The notes under the pieces are model-generated. The model was not told where the DNA came from. It made no database searches and saw nothing but the letters and a program-made list of their open reading frames with translations. Made by a program: the position numbers and the translations under genes. From Muribaculaceae bacterium (GTDB lineage: Bacteria > Pseudomonadota > Alphaproteobacteria > Rs-D84), in the NCBI GenBank assembly GCA_023665245.1, contig JAMPEH010000049.1, positions 1-13,303 on the forward strand: a DNA stretch of 13,303 nucleotides, read 5' to 3'. Positions 8,201 to 13,303 of the stretch are shown piece by piece (the first letter of the stretch is position 1; every line of letters starts with the position of its first letter).

Positions 8201-11200
8201 CGGTGACACGGTTTAGGGCGGTAACGCCGGAGGGCACCACGTCCACGATTTTCAGCTGCCCGTTGTGGTAAGGCTGACCGTCAGAGGTATCGCGGTAGAG
8301 GAACTTGTCGTTGTCTATGATGCCGGGGTAGACATAGGTCTCAAAGTTGCCATCACCATCCCTGTCCTCCAGATAGCGGGTGCCCCACAGGTCCTTCAGA
8401 CTCAGATCCTCGACCAGGATACCGGGGGTGGGCTCCATGACGGCGGTGCCGTTGGCCAGGGTCCGCTCCTCGGCCTGGGTCAGGCCGGCCTTGCTGACGG
8501 CCAGATCGTTCTCCGCAGCGGCGCGACTCTCGTCTTCGCTCATGCCGTAGAACAGATCCACGCCCATCTGGCTGGTAGCCGCCCAGCTGCGCTCGCCCCG
8601 GACCACCCAGATCATGTACTTGGACACGTTACCGTTGGGTACGCTCTTGTCGGTCACGGTGACCTGAAGCAGGGTCTTGAAGTCCTCGTCGGCATAGTAG
8701 GCTTCGCCGAAGTCGAACAGCTGCTTCTCGCCGGGCTTCATGGTGTAGTTGAAGACGTCATAGTAGTAGGACTCCGGATTGTTTGCCTTCACATTGGCGC
8801 TGGTGACCACCACGTTCAGCTTGGCGGGATCGAAGTCCATCTTCAACCAGGTCTGGTTCATGCGGTGATCCAACTCCAGCAGGTAGTAGGGATGCTGCGG
8901 GTCGAAGTTGGACGCACACATGGTGGGCGGCGTGGTGTTCTTGTCCTTCACCGCGGGCGGGAGGACCTTGCCGTCATCGCCATAGAGCACATCGCTGTAA
9001 TCGGGGCCGGTCATGATGGCGCCGATCTGAATCAGATCTCTGTGCTCGGGCATCATCTGGAAGGCTTCCATGTCGTCCAGCGGCGGGACCGGCTTCGGGA
9101 ACCGAGAGCGGGTCATATGGACGGTGTAGGCACCCGTCTTATAGATCGACAGGGCCTCGAACTTGGCGTACTCGGCGGGATCGCTACTATACTTCCAGCC
9201 TTCGATCACGCTCTCGGCGGTGGTCGCGTCCGCCACCCAGTTGCCCGCGGCATCAATATAGTCACCCACATTGACGGCGTGGCCGTTGGCGTCGCTGGCC
9301 TTCACGTTCGCCATGGTGGCGGTGCGCTTGGCCGACGGATAGGTCAGAGTGACCACAACCTCGAAGGAGGGCAGATCCCACGGCAGATAGGTAGTTCCGT
9401 CGCCGTAGAAGTCGATACCGCTGGGTGTGGCGCTGTCGTTCATGTCGGGCAGGGTCTCCTGCTGGAAGTAGCCGGTGAAGGTCTCGTGGCCATAGTAGTC
9501 GGTGGGCTGGCCGGTGAGCTTGCTCAGCTCGTCTACGCCGGGCATCTTGTAGGAGTAGAGCTTCGCCTTGGTCTCGATATAGCCCTCCTGGCCGGGCCAC
9601 TTTCCATTCTTGTCCATAACCAGGCCCTCTTCATCGCCGGGGCCAGCCTGCTCGTAGGTGACCACATAGCCCTTGGTGTCGGGCATGATGGTGTAGGTCA
9701 CGTCGCCCTCGGTGTAGACGTAGGGCACCAGTTTGCCGTACTTGGCGGTCATCTCCAGACGGCCGTCACGCCAATCCACGTGCGCCATGTCGAAGTACTC
9801 AGCCTCTGCGTACACCGCGAATCCGGGCTGCTTCTTATAAATGGTGCCGTAGTAATCGCGGGTGAGGGTGTCGAAGTCCTCCGGCTCATCCATACTGGCG
9901 CGGTAGAGGTAGAGGTCGTCGATGATAGGCTCGCCGGTGGGATAGACCTTCAGCTTGTACTCGCTGACCATCTCATAGCCCGAGTCAGCGTACTGGATGA
10001 CCCGGAAGGTCAGAGTCAGAATCTGACAGTTGCCCTTTTCGTCCTCGGGGAAGGTGAAGTGGACGTAATCGTTGGACGTCTGGGAAATGGTGTAGCGATG
10101 GCCGGCTTCGTCGTAGACCTCGATGTAAGCGCCGCGGTAGATCTTAATGGACTCGTGCTGGGCAGCGCTGATGATACCGGTCGGGTTGGTGCCGGCGTCG
10201 TAGACCGCGGTGGCGGGATCGCTCACCGCACCGGCCAGGACAAAGTTGCCCTTGGCATCGATGTAGTCACCCACATTGACGGCGTGGCCGTTGGCATCGC
10301 TGGTGGTCACATCGTCCACGGTGGCTGTGCGGTAGGTAAAGTCGTTATACTGCTTGGGACGAGTGATCTCGCCATTCTCGCTATGCTCCACGTAGGCGAA
10401 GACGGAGAATGTCCGCTGTTGCTTGCCGTTCTCGCCGAGGACGGAGGCTGTGGCACGGTAGTTGAACACATCACCGTAGAACATGGTAGTGAAGGTGCCG
10501 CTGTGGGTGGTGCCGTCGTTCTCGTCCAGCACGATGGAGTCCAGCTGCGGGCCGGTGAGGACCTTGTCGCCGTATTTGAACTCACCTAGTTTGTGGGCCC
10601 AGTTTGCCTCAGTATTGCCGGGATCAGCGGCCAGCCAGGCATCCAGGTCGGCCTGGGTCCAGCGTAGCGGCTTGCCGCTCTTCTCATCCAACTCAATGGC
10701 CTTGGGCGCGTTGGCAGTGTCGGTGATGTCCAGCACGTAGGAGACGTTGTCCACATGGTCCACCATGTACACGCCGGTCTCGGGATCGGCTGCGCAGTAG
10801 GGCACGTCCACCCGGACGTCGAACCGGTCGGTGAAGGTGGTCATGGGCAGGGTGACCATGTAAACGGCGGTCTTTGCGGCGCCTTCGGTGGTGGGTCCTT
10901 CCACCATCTGGGCGGTGTGACCATTGACCCGGACGCGGGTCTCCTGCTCCACCCGGTCGTTGAGCCAACCCTTATCGTAGACGGCCTTGATACGCAGGGT
11001 GACCAGCTTGGTAGTCAACTTGCTGCCATCAGGCATATCGATGGTACCGGTGTAGGGGGTGAACTCGATCGTTTCTCTCGGTGCCAGACCGCCCACCTGC
11101 TTGGTGGAGGCAGGTACCACAGTGCCAGCGCTGTCCAGTTCCACCACGCTGATCTCCCGGACCAGACCGCTGGTGGCGTCGATACGCCAGAAATAGTCGG

Positions 11201-13303
11201 GAATGGTGGTGTTGGGTACGGTGTTGGCCTCGCCGGTGACGGTGTTGACGTAGCCCCGGATGACAGTAACGGTGTAGCGCTTTAGGGTGACGACCTGGGT
11301 GTCGTCGTCAATGGCGTAGACGGTGATGGGCACCACGGTGGTCACGTCGTCAGTCAACTCCACATCCACGCCGCCGGTGGCGCCTTGACGGATGCCGTCG
11401 ATAACGATGACGTTATCCTTGTAGGCGGGCTTGGCCAGCAGGTTAACGCTGGTGGCCTTGGGATGGACGTAGACGTAGTTGCTGTACTCGTTGAAGGCGT
11501 AATCCACGTTGGTACGCAGGCTCTGACCGTTCACCGGGGACTTGCCGTAAGCGGCGGGGACGTCCTGGGTGACCTGGATGGAGTGGATAGTAGCCTGGGC
11601 CGGCGTGACGCTGGTATCGATCTCGTCATCCATCAGCTCCATGACCACGCCATCCCTGGTCTCCCGGTGGATGGTCAGGGAGTAGACGCCCACGTAGTAG
11701 GGATAGCCGCCGTCAGGCACGTCGCGCACGTCGTAGAGGTAAGCGCGCACCAGGTTGTCGCCCACATTGAGCTTCACCGAGTCGGTGACGTAGAAAGCCT
11801 TACCCACGCTGTAGTGGTCGCCGCCCACCAACTTGACCACGGTAGCCAGCTTGGTCTTGTTGGAGGTGTTAGAGTAATAGTAGCTGCCGATGGCCTCCAC
11901 ATCCACGCTGTCCACATCGTAAGGCACGGTGGCGTAGTAGTTATAGGTGCGGCCGTGGAACACGGAGGTCATGGTGCCCTCGCTGATTCCCATGAATTCC
12001 ATCTCGGGCGCCACGTACTGGAAGGGCAGCCGGACCACGTTGACGATGTAACGGACCATGGTGTTGGTGACCTTGCCGTCCACGTCCCGACCGTAGGCCA
12101 CGAACTCGATGTTGTTCTCGTTGCCTACGCTCAGCGGGATGGCGATGTCACGCCAGCCGGCCAGCGCCTCCGCCTTCCGGGCAGTCGGGTCGGCCAGGTC
12201 ACGGACGTTGTCCACATCGATGCTGGCGATACGCAACTCACCAGCGTTGATGGCCTCGCCGTAAGCGTACAGATGATCCACGCTGTAGGGCACCACCACA
12301 TTGTAGAAGTGGACATTGGGATCAAAGTCGGGGATGAGGAGCTTATCCTCGGAGACCTTGGCGGCATCGCCCTTGCGCTCGTTGATTCGGATGTTGGTCA
12401 TGCTGGGCAGCGGCTGGACCTGGTCGGCCAGCTTGGGTTGGGTGGTGGTCTCAATGTCGCCCCGGTTGAGGATAACTGTGAAGTGCTTGGTAACATAGCC
12501 GGGTACCGAGATGTCGATTTCCACGGTGTTGTCGCCCACCATCAGGTCCAGGACCTCGAAGCCATTGTAGATGCCGTCAGCAAAGTTGCTGGAGGACACC
12601 TGGTGGCCGTTGATGGTCATGGTGGCCGTCTCAAAGGTGGGAACGTATCCGGCCTGGCCGGGAGCAATAGCCTTGAGAACAGGAGTGCCGCCGCTGGTGT
12701 CGGTGTAGACATAGTCGGTGTACTTGTAGCCCTCGTTGGTGTAACCCGCTCTGCCCTTCTGCTCAGCGTAGATGATCTTGCCCGTCTCCGCGTAGAGCTT
12801 GACACTCTCCGTCTCATGCGGCAGGTTCACGTAGTAGAAGTTGAAGTCGGGATCGAACTCGGGGATAGTGCCGTAGAACTTGTTGGCGTTGGTGGCATCG
12901 CCCACACGGATGGCCGTCTTCTCCGCCACGCCAGGCATCTCGTAATAGTTGGAGCGGCTGCGGTAGACGGTGATCATGTACTTCTTCTCAGTAATGGGCG
13001 TGTTCTCATAGGTGCCGTCACTCAGCGGGGCCTTGCCAGCCACCTGGACGGTGAAGACGATCTGAGTCTCACCCTCGTTCAGCTTGGGAATGGAGAAGGG
13101 CCAGTCGCCATTGCTGTCGCGCACCAGAGGCACAGGGACGTAGACGGTCTTCTTGCCGTTGACGGGATCCACAGTGGTGATCTGGGCGGTGACGGTGGCC
13201 CGCTCGGCCTCCTCGGGCCGCAGAGTGGCCTTCAGATCCAGATGGTCGTTGAGCTTGTAGACCACCTGCCGCTCGCCAAAGGCATCCAGGATATACTCGC
13301 CCT
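5265..13303 (-). CDS. Giant cadherin-like repeat protein with C-terminal dockerin-type calcium loops (5'-truncated)
   Basis: The frame is open from the right edge to TAA at 5267-5265, giving 2678 visible codons plus two bases of another. The true start lies outside the window. GTG at 13265 is internal, because the frame reads on upstream as GEYILDAFGERQ. The N-terminal half is an array of cadherin-like beta-sandwich modules of the PF12733 type. Each has a FYYVNLP-like strand and ends in a strand plus Arg, such as YMITVYRSRS, FTVILNR or YTVTVIRG. Clear modules lie at about 13303-12955, 12910-12450, 12410-12025, 12008-11665, 11594-11253, 8935-8575 and 8215-7855. The region 11250-8940 is less regular and carries a duplicated motif. 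The C-terminal third has a carboxypeptidase-regulatory-like sandwich (about 6770-6600), four dispersed dockerin-like loops and a Ser/Thr/Pro/Ala linker (about 6175-6100). No catalytic domain, LPXTG signal or C-terminal membrane segment is seen. A role as a surface adhesin or scaffold is inferred from the family; the ligand is unknown. The gene ends at its own terminator. Confidence 0.93.
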   Translation of the reverse strand, partial: GEYILDAFGERQVVYKLNDHLDLKATLRPEEAERATVTAQITTVDPVNGKKTVYVPVPLVRDSNGDWPFSIPKLNEGETQIVFTVQVAGKAPLSDGTYENTPITEKKYMITVYRSRSNYYEMPGVAEKTAIRVGDATNANKFYGTIPEFDPDFNFYYVNLPHETESVKLYAETGKIIYAEQKGRAGYTNEGYKYTDYVYTDTSGGTPVLKAIAPGQAGYVPTFETATMTINGHQVSSSNFADGIYNGFEVLDLMVGDNTVEIDISVPGYVTKHFTVILNRGDIETTTQPKLADQVQPLPSMTNIRINERKGDAAKVSEDKLLIPDFDPNVHFYNVVVPYSVDHLYAYGEAINAGELRIASIDVDNVRDLADPTARKAEALAGWRDIAIPLSVGNENNIEFVAYGRDVDGKVTNTMVRYIVNVVRLPFQYVAPEMEFMGISEGTMTSVFHGRTYNYYATVPYDVDSVDVEAIGSYYYSNTSNKTKLATVVKLVGGDHYSVGKAFYVTDSVKLNVGDNLVRAYLYDVRDVPDGGYPYYVGVYSLTIHRETRDGVVMELMDDEIDTSVTPAQATIHSIQVTQDVPAAYGKSPVNGQSLRTNVDYAFNEYSNYVYVHPKATSVNLLAKPAYKDNVIVIDGIRQGATGGVDVELTDDVTTVVPITVYAIDDDTQVVTLKRYTVTVIRGYVNTVTGEANTVPNTTIPDYFWRIDATSGLVREISVVELDSAGTVVPASTKQVGGLAPRETIEFTPYTGTIDMPDGSKLTTKLVTLRIKAVYDKGWLNDRVEQETRVRVNGHTAQMVEGPTTEGAAKTAVYMVTLPMTTFTDRFDVRVDVPYCAADPETGVYMVDHVDNVSYVLDITDTANAPKAIELDEKSGKPLRWTQADLDAWLAADPGNTEANWAHKLGEFKYGDKVLTGPQLDSIVLDENDGTTHSGTFTTMFYGDVFNYRATASVLGENGKQQRTFSVFAYVEHSENGEITRPKQYNDFTYRTATVDDVTTSDANGHAVNVGDYIDAKGNFVLAGAVSDPATAVYDAGTNPTGIISAAQHESIKIYRGAYIEVYDEAGHRYTISQTSNDYVHFTFPEDEKGNCQILTLTFRVIQYADSGYEMVSEYKLKVYPTGEPIIDDLYLYRASMDEPEDFDTLTRDYYGTIYKKQPGFAVYAEAEYFDMAHVDWRDGRLEMTAKYGKLVPYVYTEGDVTYTIMPDTKGYVVTYEQAGPGDEEGLVMDKNGKWPGQEGYIETKAKLYSYKMPGVDELSKLTGQPTDYYGHETFTGYFQQETLPDMNDSATPSGIDFYGDGTTYLPWDLPSFEVVVTLTYPSAKRTATMANVKASDANGHAVNVGDYIDAAGNWVADATTAESVIEGWKYSSDPAEYAKFEALSIYKTGAYTVHMTRSRFPKPVPPLDDMEAFQMMPEHRDLIQIGAIMTGPDYSDVLYGDDGKVLPPAVKDKNTTPPTMCASNFDPQHPYYLLELDHRMNQTWLKMDFDPAKLNVVVTSANVKANNPESYYYDVFNYTMKPGEKQLFDFGEAYYADEDFKTLLQVTVTDKSVPNGNVSKYMIWVVRGERSWAATSQMGVDLFYGMSEDESRAAAENDLAVSKAGLTQAEERTLANGTAVMEPTPGILVEDLSLKDLWGTRYLEDRDGDGNFETYVYPGIIDNDKFLYRDTSDGQPYHNGQLKIVDVVPSGVTALNRVTGFSTNTYLYTTTLPMSARYVTVDLTKLGSGAMDHASVVYNNAYYHVDPDSQPDPIKPTPDATLDALVNIPLKQGERVSYIFVTVHPDLGDGTTLTKDDQYYKDNATTYVIRVKRLNNEAFANIWVTDTEFTMDGGTVTHANRPDHYEQMWLITDENDMKRPIVDVRGMYTGGVLDTSKKVTDANGKRPGEVGYVDTYASDAAVADLVDMTWDKNGALSDGTPITTGTQPHNIYVSDIKSPFVDYGVMVSSLDTYIYLNAEAFGTKPDGSNDDYYIIIEEYGVENPQQVDSRTYRGGTSRGRVDNAKFRLDPSKDGTQVFQFTIVNERTNTTGVYFLHVFRDHDTEVKTVQTKLVGKIATAATRVPVTDAEKADLDYGTKIDPDGNGYRNDFKAKITIYRKTDLLRYYQGNQPTDTKIPDPYATKAEGWYSVEEAVVALGLTVLDSNGDGRIAYNDRFYRLLNYSKDGVSPLVEVTNVPNGVTGTNYTEEYTGAYSLDLTGQLPGAYMIVFERAGSLDYVLDNVLIYPTYDKAQYDFGTKTLRAGDLNDDGIIDDIDLSIFNEYKNAMDGVYRDLAGRVAVNKVQAVGVDQLTTVYAANESIDLTELANLKLTYNGNEVKDGVIDTQAGANVAYADGGVTYYLSRNSSLTSIDPSDLSVDLVGSNRDKLVDLSDIISASATPSYAFRGASATPSTTPSAGGNEENLGNYYLYGMFKFYDRQMPKANAVEVVYRIAVITVTEATDTASYSLKAPAKRPAKVESDTRTEIVTDITVETTGGVYALRADTLSLDTVEVMVESTFEKQARRETALRAADMPVGVDALVVIDDADVILSEITETVETSAATRRPDYDERPEIPVFDEDIGPSAILPEGESGGESAVTEAVTSDLDRLAKYMAERNISMDSAEGAKLLSEFAGIKFAALTGTTPFDARYLDLDGNNLLTSADLGYLANHWKQTTYKSCRLDNMYSNYQAILGPWV
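5343..5411 (-). other. Dockerin-like F-hand 4 at the C-terminus
   Basis: LDLDGNNLLTSADLGYLANHW, read from 5405, has Asp1, Asp3, Asn5 and Asp12 and a following helix. It lies 272 residues beyond loop 3 and 25 residues from the end of the protein. It is preceded by a predicted helical stretch (LDRLAKYMAERN). Confidence 0.65.
6171..6221 (-). other. Degenerate dockerin-like loop 3
   Basis: VGSNRDKLVDLSDIISA keeps Asn3, Asp5, Val8, Asp9 and Asp12 of the dockerin loop, but Asp1 is replaced by Gly and Gly6 by Lys. A Ser/Ala/Thr/Pro linker, not a helix, follows. It is probably a decayed half-repeat. Confidence 0.45.
6510..6572 (-). other. Dockerin-like F-hand 2
   Basis: GDLNDDGIIDDIDLSIFNEY matches the type I dockerin half-repeat very well (Gly-Asp-x-Asn-x-Asp-Gly, Ile, Asp, x-x-Asp-Leu, then helix). 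It lies 102 residues after F-hand 1, with a GAYSLDL-type sandwich resembling carboxypeptidase-regulatory domains in between. Confidence 0.8.
6813..6878 (-). other. Dockerin-like F-hand 1
   Basis: VLDSNGDGRIAYNDRFYRLL shows a complete calcium loop (Asp1, Asn3, Asp5, Gly6, Ile8, Asp12) followed by a helix with Arg-Phe-Tyr-Arg-Leu-Leu, as in type I dockerin half-repeats. Confidence 0.7.
7855..8935 (-). repeat. Two further cadherin-like modules
   Basis: A module at about 8935-8575 has FDPQHPYYLLELDHRMNQ and ends in KYMIWVVRGER. Another at about 8215-7855 has NTYLYTTTLPMSARYVTVDL and ends in TYVIRVKRLN. Between them is an acidic Ca-loop-like DRDGDGNFE (about 8370-8340) and an Ala/Glu-rich, probably helical insert (about 8535-8455). 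Confidence 0.65.
9251..9298 (-). repeat. Intragenic repeat copy 2 encoding SDANGHAVNVGDYIDA
   Basis: Second copy of the 48-bp repeat, 1005 bp (335 codons) from copy 1 in the same frame. The downstream parts of both copies keep a weak match (IKIYRGAYIEVY versus LSIYKTGAYTVHM). The two may mark the same position in a diverged duplicated module of about 335 residues. Confidence 0.9.
10256..10303 (-). repeat. Intragenic repeat copy 1 encoding SDANGHAVNVGDYIDA
   Basis: This 48-bp stretch matches 9251-9298 at 45 of 48 positions. The encoded 16 residues are identical in the two copies, and all three differences are synonymous third-position changes. The similarity fades outward: RTAT before it and GN(F/W)V after it are also shared. 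Confidence 0.9.
11253..13303 (-). repeat. Array of five cadherin-like beta-sandwich modules
   Basis: Five successive modules of about 110-150 residues share the order: an acidic or Asn-rich turn with 'P-x-F-D-P' or a similar lead-in, a Tyr-rich strand such as FYYVNLP or YNYYATVPYDVDSV, a strand with alternating Val and charged residues, a 'VGDN' turn, and a final strand plus Arg (ITVYRSR, FTVILNR, YIVNVVR, YSLTIHR, YTVTVIR). This is the pattern of the PF12733 cadherin-like family. The copies are divergent in sequence, so this is an old array rather than a recent tandem duplication. Confidence 0.75.

Noticed and set aside
8265..10589. 774-codon open frame on the plus strand
   Set aside because: It lies antisense to the giant minus-strand gene. 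Its product is Val/Gly/His/Leu-rich with no recognisable domain. Such long antisense frames arise from GC-rich codon bias on the other strand, and no RBS or promoter supports it.
13263..13265. GTG as the start of the 8-kb gene
   Set aside because: The frame remains open and protein-like upstream to the window edge (GEYILDAFGERQ), and no Shine-Dalgarno precedes the GTG.
1..13303. Classical cellulosome locus
   Set aside because: Dockerin-like loops and a possible cohesin are present, but no glycoside hydrolase or carbohydrate-binding catalytic architecture can be recognised in the visible sequence.
1..13303. CRISPR, tRNA, rRNA, insertion sequence or phage elements
   Set aside because: No regular short direct repeats with spacers, cloverleaf, rRNA motif, transposase or terminal inverted repeats were seen. 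Nearly all of the window is two coding frames.

Overview
The window holds two very large secreted or surface-type protein genes in tandem on the minus strand, and both run off the window. No RNA gene, CRISPR array, mobile element or metabolic gene is visible. The coding DNA is GC-rich. The only AT-rich stretch is the short intergenic region, which carries a near-consensus sigma-A type promoter and a Rho-independent terminator. Giant proteins with cadherin-like beta-sandwich repeats and dockerin-type calcium loops in GC-rich DNA with a strong GGAGG Shine-Dalgarno suggest a Clostridia-class Firmicute, perhaps an Oscillospiraceae-like gut commensal. That placement is inference; no marker gene is present.

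Layout, right to left in the direction of transcription. Positions 13303 to 5265 hold the 3' part of an open frame of at least 2678 codons. It has successive cadherin-like modules, an irregular middle with a duplicated motif, and a C-terminal third carrying four dockerin-like F-hand loops that are dispersed rather than paired. A 12-bp-stem terminator follows at 5223-5189. After a G-rich tract comes a promoter (TTGACA, 17 bp, TATGAT), a leader of about 108 nt with inverted repeats, and a strong ribosome binding site. The second gene starts at GTG 4981 and stays open to position 1 (1660 codons visible). It encodes a signal peptide, an N-terminal cohesin-like beta-sandwich, Ig-like material, a HYDIN/CARDB-like domain, an InlB-B-repeat-like domain and cadherin-like modules. 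It has no stop codon in the window, so a caller requiring a stop would miss it.

The terminator and promoter make the two genes separate transcription units. They look functionally related because both are giant, Cys-poor, Tyr- and Asp-rich beta-sandwich proteins. The most interesting possibility is a non-catalytic cohesin-dockerin pair: the upstream protein ends in dockerin-type loops and the downstream one begins with a cohesin-like domain. The cohesin assignment is by eye and tentative.
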